Shown here one piece after another: positions 14,974-23,101 of a stretch of DNA of 32,003 nt (positions within the stretch are counted from its first letter, which is position 1; every line of letters begins with the position of its first letter). Made by a program: the position numbers and the translations under genes. The stretch spans positions 1-32,003 of the forward strand of contig JAABSH010000043.1 in assembly GCA_011390465.1 (NCBI GenBank), written 5' to 3'. The notes below the pieces were generated by a model. The model did no database searches. It was given only the letters and a program-made list of their open reading frames with translations, and was not told the origin of the DNA. The stretch comes from Desulfobacteraceae bacterium. Lineage in GTDB: Bacteria; Desulfobacterota; Desulfobacteria; Desulfobacterales; Desulfosalsimonadaceae.

Positions 14974-15537
14974 ATGCAGGATGTTCAGGTGTTAAAAATT
15001 GAACTGGCCATAAAAGATAAGGTCATTAAAACCTATCATTTTACGCAGGATACCATTGATATCGGCCGGATTCCCACCGCAGATATTTTTATCGACAATT
15101 CCGGTGTTTCCCGCCAGCATACCCGCATTGAAAGAAGCATCGGCGGTCCGTATATCGTAAGGGATATGGGCAGTACCAACGGCACGTATCTCAATGATAT
15201 TCAGATCAATGAGGCTACCCTCAACAATGGCGACAGTATCAACCTGGGCAAGTTTTCCCTGCATGTTCACATTGATTCGGGAGATCAGCCCCGGCCGGAA
15301 CCCGCCAGTGTTTCTCCGGATGATTTTGACGGCACCACGGTATTGAACCCGGAACAGCTGGCCCGGCTGCGCGCTGAAATCGTTAATGACACAGCAGACA
15401 GTTTCAGCCGGAAACCTTCGGGAAACAAAACCGTATCAAAGCCAAAAAAATCATCAGACCCGGGCCGGGGCCAGGTTTTTTTGTGGGCCGCCCTGATTAT
15501 CGCCATTATGGTGATTGCTTTTCTTATTTTTAAATAA
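14974..15537 (+). CDS. Tail-anchored FHA-domain protein
   Basis: This 187-residue protein has an FHA domain at about 8-98 with the phosphothreonine-binding set Gly31-Arg32, Ser46-Arg47, His49 and Asn69-Gly70 (MGSTNGTYL). A linker holds FDGTTVLNPEQL (118-129), whose Thr121/Thr122 resemble threonines phosphorylated in other FHA regulators. A basic patch precedes one C-terminal helix (about 168-186), so the FHA domain should face the cytoplasm. GGAG lies eight bases before the ATG at 14974. It is divergent from the PP2C/kinase operon and is the natural membrane-bound reader for that kinase (inference). Confidence 0.92.
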   Translation: MQDVQVLKIELAIKDKVIKTYHFTQDTIDIGRIPTADIFIDNSGVSRQHTRIERSIGGPYIVRDMGSTNGTYLNDIQINEATLNNGDSINLGKFSLHVHIDSGDQPRPEPASVSPDDFDGTTVLNPEQLARLRAEIVNDTADSFSRKPSGNKTVSKPKKSSDPGRGQVFLWAALIIAIMVIAFLIFK

Positions 15538-15578
15538 TTCCTATCCCTTAAATTATCTTCGGGTTTGTTTTTATCTGT

Positions 15579-16226
15579 ATGCCCATGGGACCCTATCAGC
15601 AGGAACAGCTTGACGCGCTTTTGATGATCCAGCAGCATCTCCGGGAGCTGTCGGCCGCGGCGGCCAGTGAGTTGCAGGCCATGATTTCAGACTACCTTGA
15701 CTACCGGTCCCGGGTGGCGGAATTTCTGGGAGCGCATTTTAACGGAATCTGCACGGAGAAATGTTATACAAGCCGCCGCAGTGCCTGCTGCTCAAGAGAC
15801 GGCATTATTACGTTTTTCGGGGATGTGGCGGTAAATGCCCTGGTGTCGGACAAACAGGATCTCCACCGCCTGGAACAGGCAATCAAAAATCCCGCGGATC
15901 CGGCAAAATGCATTTATTTATCAGACGCCGGATGCCTCTTTCGGCTCAAACCCATTGTCTGCGAGTTGTTTCTATGCGATGAAGCAGAGCACAAGGTGTT
16001 GGATCAAAATCCAGCGGTGTCCAAAGCGTGGGAAGCATACAAGCAGGAAAAAAAAAGATTTACCTGGCCGGATCAGCCGGTGCTGTTTGAAATGCTGGAA
16101 GCCTTTTTTATAAACCGGGGAAGCACGTCTCCACTCATGTATATCCACAACAGCCCGGGACTGCTGAGGATTAAGAATAACCGGGAGAAGTTTATCAGGG
16201 AGTCCCAAAAAGACGGGAAACCCTGA
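15579..16226 (+). CDS. Cysteine-rich YkgJ-like putative metal-cluster protein
   Basis: This is a 215-residue soluble protein. Its cysteines group as CTEKCYTSRRSACC (58-71), then CIYLSDAGCLFRLKPIVCELFLC (read in parts, about 112-134). The pattern CC...GC..R...C..F.C is like the YkgJ/UPF0153 family of putative zinc- or iron-sulfur-binding proteins, but with an extra N-terminal cysteine pair. The enzymatic role is unknown. It starts 41 bases after the FHA gene and is probably cotranscribed. ATG codons at 15579 and 15585 are in frame and neither has a ribosome site. A terminator follows the stop. Confidence 0.68.
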   Translation: MPMGPYQQEQLDALLMIQQHLRELSAAAASELQAMISDYLDYRSRVAEFLGAHFNGICTEKCYTSRRSACCSRDGIITFFGDVAVNALVSDKQDLHRLEQAIKNPADPAKCIYLSDAGCLFRLKPIVCELFLCDEAEHKVLDQNPAVSKAWEAYKQEKKRFTWPDQPVLFEMLEAFFINRGSTSPLMYIHNSPGLLRIKNNREKFIRESQKDGKP

Positions 16227-16252
16227 CCTGCAAAAAGGCCTCTTTAGCGTAG

Positions 16253-16288
16253 GTCAGGGTGCGCGAAGCGTTCCCTGACTTTTCCTTT
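16253..16288 (+). terminator. Rho-independent terminator after the FHA transcript
   Basis: GTCAGGG (16253-16259) pairs with CCCTGAC (16273-16279) around an inner CGC-GAA-GCG hairpin, and TTTTCCTTT follows. It lies 26 bases after the stop of the cysteine-rich gene and before the converging kinase gene. The same GTCAGGG can instead pair with CCCTGACCT at 16221-16229, giving a competing hairpin. Confidence 0.72.
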
Positions 16289-16306
16289 CCGTCTCAATTT
16301 TGTTTT

Positions 16307-16984
16307 TCAGCGTTTTGCCATATCCATATTCAGCGTTGCCGGCAGCCGGTATTTGGCCACTGCCCGCTGCCACCGGCGGATGTATTTCTGTCTTAATTTG
16401 TCCGGGTTTTGAGCACAGGTTCGGGCTTTGTCAAAATCCAGAATAAAAAGGGAATTTTTGTCGTCCGCCAGTACGTTCCCCGGGTGCAGGTCCACATGAT
16501 GGATGTGATTTAGAACAAGGATGTTCACCTGCCGGTTCAGCTCCCGCATCAGAGGTTGCGCAGCCTCCGGCGTGTTCCGGCTGATGTCGATGAGGGTGCG
16601 GGCATTTTGAATCTCCCGGGTCACCAGCCAGGCATGATAAAAAAACCGGCCCTTGACCGCAAAGGCAACTGGTTCAGGCACATTGAGGCCCAGTCGGCGC
16701 AGCTTCAGCAAGAGTTCGTATTCCGCCTGACTGCGGTATCGCAAAAATTTTACATAAGTGGTTTTGTTGAAATTCCGGATGAATCCCCCCCGGGTGTATT
16801 GTTTGATCACCACCGGCCCGATTTCGGGAAGATGCATCCGTGATATGGCGGCCCGGCCCCCCAGATCCGCATCTGCTGTTTTTGGCGGCGTTTCAAAACA
16901 GGCTGCCAATCGGCCCAAAAGATCCCGGGTCAGAGAAAATCCGCTGCCCACAACATAGGACTGGAAATGATGAATTCGGGTCAT
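16307..16984 (-). CDS. KdkA-like lipopolysaccharide core kinase (Kdo/WaaP family)
   Basis: This 225-residue protein has a protein-kinase-like fold: Lys61 (VVIKQY), the catalytic loop HVDLHPGNVL at 163-172 (Asp165, Asn170) and the metal-binding ILDFDKA at 181-187 (Asp183). Length and motifs fit Kdo kinase KdkA, which phosphorylates Kdo of the inner core at the cytoplasmic face of the inner membrane using ATP. It begins 5 bases after the heptosyltransferase stop, so the pair act on the same acceptor. Kdo as substrate is family inference; a heptose is possible. Confidence 0.83.
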   Translation of the reverse strand: MTRIHHFQSYVVGSGFSLTRDLLGRLAACFETPPKTADADLGGRAAISRMHLPEIGPVVIKQYTRGGFIRNFNKTTYVKFLRYRSQAEYELLLKLRRLGLNVPEPVAFAVKGRFFYHAWLVTREIQNARTLIDISRNTPEAAQPLMRELNRQVNILVLNHIHHVDLHPGNVLADDKNSLFILDFDKARTCAQNPDKLRQKYIRRWQRAVAKYRLPATLNMDMAKR

Positions 16985-16989
16985 AAGGA

Positions 16990-18033
16990 TCAGGCCTGCC
17001 TGCGGCCGGGATATTTTTCCAGGGCCAGTTCAATTTTTTCAATGACTTCTTCGGCGGAAATCCAGGTCATTCTGCCGGGTTTGGTTTTCCGGGTAACGGG
17101 TAAGTGCGCTTCTCCCGGATCATTGTATTTGTTGATGAGCAGATCGTGATATTTGCGGTAGGGCCCGCACCGCCGGGGATCTGAATACCCGTAAAGGCCG
17201 ATGGTGGGAACATCTAAAGCCACTGCCATGTGCAGGGGGCCGGTATCCGGGGATACAATGAGGCGGCAGCCTTCAATCTGGAGCATGGTGGTGCGTACGG
17301 GCTTTTCAAGGGCAATAACCGGCGCTTTTGGGCAAAGGCGGCAGATGGCGTCCGCATTTTCTTTTTCAAGCCGGCTGGGGCCGCCAATGAGCATGGGCTG
17401 GAGATTCAGTTTTCGGTCCACATCATCCATCACCCGGGCGTATTTTTCCAGGTCCCAGTCTTTTTCCCTGGAAGAAGAGGCAATCACAAACCCCGCCACC
17501 GGCCGTTTCAGTCCTTTGAAAAACGCCTGCTGCCATTTTTTTTCAGCATCCGTAAAAGTGAAATTCCATTCCACCGGATAATTTTCAATTTCCAGATAAT
17601 CCAGAAATTCAAAAAACTGATCCTGCACATGGCCCATGGGGGCCGGCGGAATCCGCCGGTTGGTTACGAGCCAGTGCAGTTCTCTGGACCGCCTGAAGTC
17701 AAACCCGAGCTTGTTTCTGGATTTGGTAAATAAGGTAATCAGGCTGACTTTGGCGCTGGCCTGGGGAAGTATCACCAGATCATAGGCCTCTTGTCTCAGC
17801 TGCCGGAACAGGTTCAGCCAGTCCCGTGTGGTGCCCTTCCGGTTGAAGGTGATGAACCGGTCGACGGTTTTCTGGTGTTTGACCATATCATAGGAGAGCG
17901 TCTGCAGCACCCAGGTGAGGTGGGCATCGGGATAGCCTTTGCGCAGACCGTTCACAAGACCCAGGGCGTGAACCGTATCCCCCAGGGCCGAGGTCCGGAT
18001 CAGACAGATTTTTTTGGCTTCTATGCGGGGCAT
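16990..18033 (-). CDS. Glycosyltransferase family 9 (ADP-heptose:LPS heptosyltransferase)
   Basis: This 347-residue GT-B enzyme belongs to family 9. The N-terminal IRTSALGDTVHALGLVNGL (12-30) is the family's acceptor-side signature with Asp19. The C-terminal SPDTGPLHMA (261-270) and GLYGYSDPRRCGPY segments bind ADP-heptose. It should transfer L,D-heptose to the inner core at the cytoplasmic membrane. Whether it adds heptose I, II or III cannot be told. The ATG at 18033 fits the expected N-terminus although no ribosome site is clear. It is followed by a kinase gene at 5 bases and is divergent from the gene at 18180. Confidence 0.9.
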   Translation of the reverse strand: MPRIEAKKICLIRTSALGDTVHALGLVNGLRKGYPDAHLTWVLQTLSYDMVKHQKTVDRFITFNRKGTTRDWLNLFRQLRQEAYDLVILPQASAKVSLITLFTKSRNKLGFDFRRSRELHWLVTNRRIPPAPMGHVQDQFFEFLDYLEIENYPVEWNFTFTDAEKKWQQAFFKGLKRPVAGFVIASSSREKDWDLEKYARVMDDVDRKLNLQPMLIGGPSRLEKENADAICRLCPKAPVIALEKPVRTTMLQIEGCRLIVSPDTGPLHMAVALDVPTIGLYGYSDPRRCGPYRKYHDLLINKYNDPGEAHLPVTRKTKPGRMTWISAEEVIEKIELALEKYPGRRQA

Positions 18034-18102
18034 TTTTTTTTATGCAAATCGGTTATCCGTTGAAATTGTCGTGTAAAAGTTCTTGCCAGGGTGATATTGT
18101 CC

Positions 18103-18130
18103 TTGACTTCAGCCCGTGAATCTATAAGAT
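18103..18130 (+). promoter_or_regulatory. Probable promoter for the DUF6165-like gene
   Basis: TTGACT (18103-18108) and TAAGAT (18125-18130) are separated by 16 bases, each one or two bases from consensus. The ATG is 50 bases downstream at 18180 with AAAGGA at 18165-18170. The 146-base divergent gap may also carry the promoter of the heptosyltransferase gene, but I see no good one. Confidence 0.5.
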
Positions 18131-18179
18131 TTTTTCCAAAAAATCAATCAATTATCAGGTTATAAAAGGAAAATGCGCG

Positions 18180-18557
18180 ATGAAAGTGGAAATTTCTATT
18201 GGGGAACTCGTGGACAAGGTGTCGATTCTGGCCATTAAGCTGAAAAAAATAAAAAATCCTGAAAAACTGAAAAATATTCAGAAAGAATACGATATTCTGG
18301 CAGCGGCCATGACCGCTGCCGGTATCACTGCCGCATCAGATGAATTCAAACGGCTTGAGCAAATCAATCTCATCCTGTGGGACGTTGAAGACCAGATCCG
18401 GATCAAGGAAGCGGCAAAAGCCTTTGACCCGGAATTTATCGAACTGGCCCGCCGGGTTTATTTTACCAATGACGACCGGGCAGCCTTAAAAAAAGAGATT
18501 AATTTGAAATTCGGCTCTGATCTGGTGGAAGAAAAAGAATACGCAGCGTATCAATAA
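18180..18557 (+). CDS. DUF6165-like protein
   Basis: This 125-residue helical, soluble protein starts MKVEISIGELVDKVSILAIK, the typical start of the DUF6165 family as I remember it. The middle LKRLEQIN-type segment with LILWDVEDQIRIKE and the end YFTNDDRAALKKEINLKFGS also fit. The family has no known activity but often lies beside LPS or glycan genes, as here. AAAGGA precedes the ATG by nine bases. It is transcribed alone between two minus-strand units. A GGAACC-tggg-GGTTCC hairpin 14 bases after the stop lacks a T run. Confidence 0.72.
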   Translation: MKVEISIGELVDKVSILAIKLKKIKNPEKLKNIQKEYDILAAAMTAAGITAASDEFKRLEQINLILWDVEDQIRIKEAAKAFDPEFIELARRVYFTNDDRAALKKEINLKFGSDLVEEKEYAAYQ

Positions 18558-18656
18558 TCCCTGCCCGGAACCTGGGGGTTCCCCTTTCGGGTGAAAAAAT
18601 CCAAGCAGTTGCTTAAGGCTTTCAGGGATGAGAGCATACTGTATTTTTTCCTGCTC

Positions 18657-19289
18657 TTATTTTGAAAACACCATCCATAAGGTATGGGCGTATCTGTTTG
18701 CATAGCATTCTGGATTTATATATCTGATTTTTCGGATAAAACGCACAATGGCCGGCCGGGGTTTTTCTGTTGCATGCATGTCGATAATGCTTAAACCGTG
18801 CTTTTTTTTCTGTGCCTCGGCAAAATCCATTGCTTCGGACAAGCTGAAAAACCATTTGTGGCGGTCAGCCGGTTTTTCAGCAGGAAGCCCGTAATGCGTA
18901 AAGCTGCCTTTTCCGCGTTCAATGCGTTTTCGTGCGGCGCACCAGCAGTTTGGCAAAGAAATGATCAGATATTTCTTGAAAACACGAACAAGTTCGTCAA
19001 ACACTTCGTGAAAATGATCAAGGTGTTCAAGCACGTCAGCACACAGCACACAGTCAAAAGCGTTGTCTTCAAAGGGAAGCCGGGGCGTTTTATCCAGATC
19101 GTGATGGATGTCCGGGGTTCCCTGCATATCAATGCCCGTGTATTCAATGTCCCTGAGCAAAGATTTGAGAACGCTTCTGTCGCAGCCCACATCCAGAATC
19201 CTGCCTTTTAAATAATCAGCGTAATGATCGGCAACATATTTTGTGCGGATTTCGCGGTTTGAAAAATGACAATATTCTGTTTTAATCAT
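18657..19289 (-). CDS. Class I SAM-dependent methyltransferase
   Basis: This 210-residue protein has a Methyltransf_11-like fold. Motif I is ILDVGCDRSV (31-40, the usual ExGxGxG form being degenerate after GC), the acidic ribose-binding residue lies in YTGIDMQG (50-57), and motif IV is FDCVLCADVLEHLDHF (78-93). It is the last gene of the sulfotransferase-UXS-gmhB-gmhA-hldE operon, 63 bases after hldE with an AAAGGA site. A sugar or glycan-tailoring methylation is inferred from context; the substrate is unknown. Confidence 0.82.
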   Translation of the reverse strand: MIKTEYCHFSNREIRTKYVADHYADYLKGRILDVGCDRSVLKSLLRDIEYTGIDMQGTPDIHHDLDKTPRLPFEDNAFDCVLCADVLEHLDHFHEVFDELVRVFKKYLIISLPNCWCAARKRIERGKGSFTHYGLPAEKPADRHKWFFSLSEAMDFAEAQKKKHGLSIIDMHATEKPRPAIVRFIRKIRYINPECYANRYAHTLWMVFSK

Positions 19290-19352
19290 TCATGATTCCT
19301 TTGTGTGAAGGGTGTTTTTTATCCCGCGACAAATTGAATTTGGTTTTAGTCA

Positions 19353-20846
19353 TCATTTTTTGCAGTCCCCTTTTGCAGTTCCCCGGATGCGATTGATCAG
19401 CAGGGAAGAGGATTTCGCCGGCAGAAAGTCCACCAGAACAACTTTTCCCCCATGGGCTTCGACCTCTTCCCGTCCCACCACCTGATCCATTCGGTAGTCG
19501 GAGCCTTTGACCAGAACATCGGGCTTGATCCGCCGAATTAAATTCACGGGCGTGTCTTCGGAAAACAGGACCACCGCATCCACGCAATCAAAGGCCGCCA
19601 GGAGGGTGGCCCGCTCCAGTTCGGGAATCAGGGGCCGTTCCGGCCCTTTCAGGCGCCTGATGGAGCTGTCTGAATTTAATCCCACAATGAGAATATCTCC
19701 CTGCCGGGCCGCCTGCTCTAAAATATGCAGATGTCCCACATGCAGCAGATCAAAGCAGCCATTGGTGAAAACCACCTGTTTTCCCTGAAGCCGCCACCAT
19801 TTGATGTGCTCGGCAAAGGCCTCGTTGTCCAGAAGTTTGTTTTCGATTTTCGGTGAAAGGGCGTTCACCAGCTCCCGGGGGGCTACAGTGGAAGTTCCCG
19901 CCTTGCCCACCACAATACCGGCGGCGGCATTGGCGATAACGGCGGCGGTGTGGAAATCCAGTCCGTTCGCCAGGGCCAGGGCCAGGGTGGCCACCACAGT
20001 ATCACCGGCCCCGGTCACGTCATAGACTTCCCGGGCGGCTGTGGGCACCCGGTAAAGACCGTTTTCCGGGGTCCAGAGGGCCATGCCCAGTTCTCCAAGG
20101 GTCACCAGCAGGGCCTGAAAAGCGCATTTTTCACATAATTGTCCGGCATATCGGGCGATATCTTCGTCCTTGACGGGATCAACAGCATGGCGCACCGCGG
20201 TTTCAAATTCCTTTAAATTCGGCGTAAGGACCGTGGCGTTGCGATATCTGTCAAAATCCCTGGATTTGGGATCCACCACCACCGGGATGCCGGCCTCCCG
20301 GGCTTGGACAGTGATTTTTCGGATCAGGGAATCCGTTAACACGCCTTTGCCATAATCGCTCAGGACAATGGCGGCAGGCAAATTTTTTTTCGCAAACAGG
20401 TCCCGCAGAAAAGTTTCTTCGATTTTTTCCTCAATGGGCAGAATTTTTTCCCAATCCAGGCGAATCATCTGCTGACGCCTGGACATTACCCGGAGCTTGC
20501 GGGTCGTCGGGCGCCGGGCCAAGGACGCCACTTTTCCGGTTCCGATATTGCGGCTGGCGCAAAGCTCCAAAAGGGTGCGGGCCGCGTCATCCGTGCCCAC
20601 CACGCCGTAGAGATCAACTTTGGCTTCAAGGGTGGAAAGGCCGTGTGCCACATTGGCCGCCCCCCCGAGTTTCTGGTATTCCCGGTCGACATTGACCACC
20701 TGAACCGGCGCTTCCGGGGACAAGCGTTCAATACTTCCTTCAATATAATCGTCTAAAATCAGATCCCCCACCACGCTGACGCGCCGGTTGGGCGCATCTT
20801 CGATCAGCTGGATCAGGCTGCGGGAAAGCGAGATATTCTGGTTCAT
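19353..20846 (-). CDS. hldE: Bifunctional heptose-7-phosphate kinase/heptose-1-phosphate adenylyltransferase HldE
   Basis: This is a 497-residue cytoplasmic enzyme of ADP-heptose synthesis. Residues about 1-330 form a PfkB-type kinase (VVGDLILDDYIEGSIERLSP start; DVTGAGDTVVATLALA at 276-291 with catalytic Asp282) that phosphorylates heptose 7-phosphate at C1. Residues about 355-490 form a nucleotidyltransferase with TNGCFDLLHVGHLHIL (361-376; HVGH at 369-372), which adds AMP. Both domains look complete and the length is normal (about 475-500). The start overlaps the gmhA stop by four bases. HldD, the final epimerase, is not in this window. Confidence 0.97.
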   Translation of the reverse strand: MNQNISLSRSLIQLIEDAPNRRVSVVGDLILDDYIEGSIERLSPEAPVQVVNVDREYQKLGGAANVAHGLSTLEAKVDLYGVVGTDDAARTLLELCASRNIGTGKVASLARRPTTRKLRVMSRRQQMIRLDWEKILPIEEKIEETFLRDLFAKKNLPAAIVLSDYGKGVLTDSLIRKITVQAREAGIPVVVDPKSRDFDRYRNATVLTPNLKEFETAVRHAVDPVKDEDIARYAGQLCEKCAFQALLVTLGELGMALWTPENGLYRVPTAAREVYDVTGAGDTVVATLALALANGLDFHTAAVIANAAAGIVVGKAGTSTVAPRELVNALSPKIENKLLDNEAFAEHIKWWRLQGKQVVFTNGCFDLLHVGHLHILEQAARQGDILIVGLNSDSSIRRLKGPERPLIPELERATLLAAFDCVDAVVLFSEDTPVNLIRRIKPDVLVKGSDYRMDQVVGREEVEAHGGKVVLVDFLPAKSSSLLINRIRGTAKGDCKK

Positions 20847-21433
20847 AATTCTTTTCCGGTTTTTTTTGTGTCACTCAATTGAATTTCAAGCAGTTCCGCA
20901 AGCCCGTGCAGAAAAATTTCGTGAATTTCCTGGATCCGGGCCGTGCGCGTTGAGGGCACCGCCAGCAGGACATCGGCCATGGGGCCCAGGTGCCCGCCGC
21001 CCTGGCCGGTCATGGCGATGGTCTTCATCCCCGTTTTTCGAGCTGACGCTGCCGCCTGGAGCACATTGGGGGAATTGCCGCTGGTGCTGATGGCGATGAG
21101 CACATCTCCGGGCCGGCCCAGGGCCTCGACCTGACGGGAAAAAATCCGCTCGATTCCGTAATCATTGGCAAGGGCCGTGATAATGGATGTATCCGTGGAA
21201 AGGGCAATGGCTGGGTAGGCGTCCCGTTCCCGTTCAAACCGGCCCACGAGTTCCGCGGCAAAATGCTGTGCATCTGCCGCGCTTCCGCCGTTTCCGCACA
21301 CAAGCAGCCGGCCATTGTGTTGAAGGCTTGCCAAACAGATTTCCCGGGCATCCGCAAAAGCGGTTTCCGCCGCTTCCATGGCCGATTCCAGCACCATTTG
21401 ATGCTCGCGGGCAATATCTTTAAATTTTCTCAT
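20843..21433 (-). CDS. gmhA: Sedoheptulose-7-phosphate isomerase GmhA
   Basis: This 196-residue SIS-domain enzyme converts sedoheptulose 7-phosphate to heptose 7-phosphate, the first step of ADP-heptose synthesis. It carries GNGGSAADAQH (47-57) and STSGNSPN (116-123) for phosphate binding. Its zinc ligands His57, Glu61, Gln168 and His176 are each four less than the E. coli numbers, so the site is intact. It overlaps both neighbours by four bases (gmhB stop and hldE start), which implies coupled translation of the three heptose enzymes. Confidence 0.97.
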   Translation of the reverse strand: MRKFKDIAREHQMVLESAMEAAETAFADAREICLASLQHNGRLLVCGNGGSAADAQHFAAELVGRFERERDAYPAIALSTDTSIITALANDYGIERIFSRQVEALGRPGDVLIAISTSGNSPNVLQAAASARKTGMKTIAMTGQGGGHLGPMADVLLAVPSTRTARIQEIHEIFLHGLAELLEIQLSDTKKTGKEL

Positions 21434-22026
21434 AGGGTCTCCCCTTTCTTGGGTTTTTTTTCGGAAATTACCGCATTCCCGGCCTGAAGCACATCATCAA
21501 AAATGCGCAGGTCAGGGCCCTTGACACGGGGGATTTCCCCGCGTCCCAGCGTGGCTTCGGTATTTTTGCCTTTGCCGGTTCGCACCAGCCAGGGCGTGAT
21601 GCCCGCAGCCCGGGCGCACTGAAGATCCGTTGCCGCATCCCCGATAAAAACCGTCTCCGAAGCTGCAATGCCGGACTCATGGATGGCGGATTCCAAAAGC
21701 CCCGGCAATGGCTTGCGGCAGCGGCATCCTGCGTCCGGAGCGTGGGGACAGACGTAGATTCCGTCAAAATGGACGCCCCAAAGGGCCGCCTCGACCGTCA
21801 TTTTTTTGTGAACCCGGTCCAGGGCCGCCGCATCAATGATTCCCCGGCCCACGCAGCTCTGGTTGGTGGCGACAGAGAGCCGGATACCGGCCCGGGAAAG
21901 CAGGGCCAGGCCATCCAGGACATTGGAAAGCCATTGGAACTGTTCGGGATCCGTGACAAATCCCCCCGGGGCTTCTGCGTTCAGCACCCCGTCCCGGTCC
22001 AGAATTACATGTCTGAAGTTGGGCAT
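21430..22026 (-). CDS. gmhB: Heptose-1,7-bisphosphate 7-phosphatase GmhB
   Basis: This 198-residue HAD phosphatase has the nucleophile motif LDRDGVLN (Asp10, Asp12) and the family's structural zinc site, Cys93/His95 (CPH) and Cys101/Cys103 (CRC). The late metal motif FIGDAATD (127-134) is intact. It removes the C7 phosphate so HldE can add the nucleotide. It overlaps gmhA by four bases and lies 63 bases after the UXS gene. The ribosome site before the ATG at 22026 is weak. Confidence 0.95.
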   Translation of the reverse strand: MPNFRHVILDRDGVLNAEAPGGFVTDPEQFQWLSNVLDGLALLSRAGIRLSVATNQSCVGRGIIDAAALDRVHKKMTVEAALWGVHFDGIYVCPHAPDAGCRCRKPLPGLLESAIHESGIAASETVFIGDAATDLQCARAAGITPWLVRTGKGKNTEATLGRGEIPRVKGPDLRIFDDVLQAGNAVISEKKPKKGETL

Positions 22027-22089
22027 GGCAGGCCTTTGGGTAAAGGATGAAATCCATTGTCAAAATTTTAATGGTAATGGATTCGATGA

Positions 22090-23049
22090 TTATGAATTCA
22101 AATAAAATTCCCGAAAATAGGCAATGGTTTTTTCAAGCCCTTTTGCCAAATTCATCCCGGGCTGCCAGTCCAGGTTCTTTTTCGCCAGGGTGATATCCGG
22201 CCGGCGCCGCACCGGATCATCCGTCGGCAATGGCTCCCAATTGATTTTTGAGGATGATCCGGTCATTTCAATGACTTTTTCCGCAAGCTCCCGGATCGTC
22301 AGCTCATTGGGATTTCCCAGGTTGACCGGGCCGGTAAACTCTTTTGGCGAATTCATCAAACGGATAAGGCCGTCAATCAAATCATCCACATAACAGAAAC
22401 TTCGGGTCTGACTGCCGTCCCCGTACACGGTGATGTCCTGGCCGGTGAGGGCCTGGATGATGAAATTGCTTACCACCCGGCCGTCGTTGGGATACATGCG
22501 GGGGCCGTAGGTATTGAAAATGCGTGCGACTTTGATCTGAAGGCCGGTCTGATGGTGATAATCGAAAAACAGGGTTTCCGCGCAGCGCTTTCCTTCATCA
22601 TAGCACGACCGACGGCCGATGGGGTTGACGTGCCCCCAGTAATCTTCAGTCTGGGGGTGGATTTCCGGGTCGCCGTAGACCTCGGATGTGGAGGCCTGAA
22701 GGATCCGGACCTTGAGGCGCTTGGCCAGGCCCAGCATGTTGATGGCCCCGTGAATGGAGGTTTTCGTGGTCTGGACCGGATCCGACTGATAATGGACAGG
22801 GGATGCCGGACAGGCCAGATTATAAATTTCATCCACCTCCACATACAGCGGAAAGCAGATATCGTGGCGGATCACTTCAAAATAGGGATTGGGCAAAAGA
22901 TGCACAATATTGGAGCGGCGGCCGGTATAAAAATTATCCGCGCAGATCACTTCGTGGCCCTGGGACAGGAGGGTTTCGCAGAGGTGGGAGCCTAAGAAAC
23001 CGGCACCGCCGGTCACCAGAATCCGTTTGGAAGCATCAAAATTTTTCAT
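22090..23049 (-). CDS. UDP-glucuronate decarboxylase (UDP-xylose synthase, SDR family)
   Basis: This 319-residue extended SDR has the NAD-binding GGAGFLGSH (14-22) and catalytic Tyr150/Lys154 in the block [14 protein letters not shown], with Thr/Ser-Glu in [19 protein letters not shown] and the preceding HVNPI are characteristic of UDP-xylose synthases and distinguish them from dTDP-glucose dehydratases. The enzyme oxidises and decarboxylates UDP-glucuronate to UDP-xylose. It lies between the sulfotransferase and gmhB in the heptose operon; AAGGAG precedes the ATG by 13 bases. No obvious xylosyltransferase is adjacent, so which glycan receives the sugar is open. Confidence 0.9.
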   Translation of the reverse strand: MKNFDASKRILVTGGAGFLGSHLCETLLSQGHEVICADNFYTGRRSNIVHLLPNPYFEVIRHDICFPLYVEVDEIYNLACPASPVHYQSDPVQTTKTSIHGAINMLGLAKRLKVRILQASTSEVYGDPEIHPQTEDYWGHVNPIGRRSCYDEGKRCAETLFFDYHHQTGLQIKVARIFNTYGPRMYPNDGRVVSNFIIQALTGQDITVYGDGSQTRSFCYVDDLIDGLIRLMNSPKEFTGPVNLGNPNELTIRELAEKVIEMTGSSSKINWEPLPTDDPVRRRPDITLAKKNLDWQPGMNLAKGLEKTIAYFREFYLNS

Positions 23050-23101
23050 GGCAATGGGTTCGCTCCTTTTTTAATTTAAAGTGGTCTCCCCGAGGTTACA
23101 A

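Noticed and set aside
18571-18586. Terminator after the DUF6165-like gene (GGAACC-tggg-GGTTCC)
   Set aside because: The hairpin is followed by GAAAAAA rather than T residues, so it is not a standard terminator.
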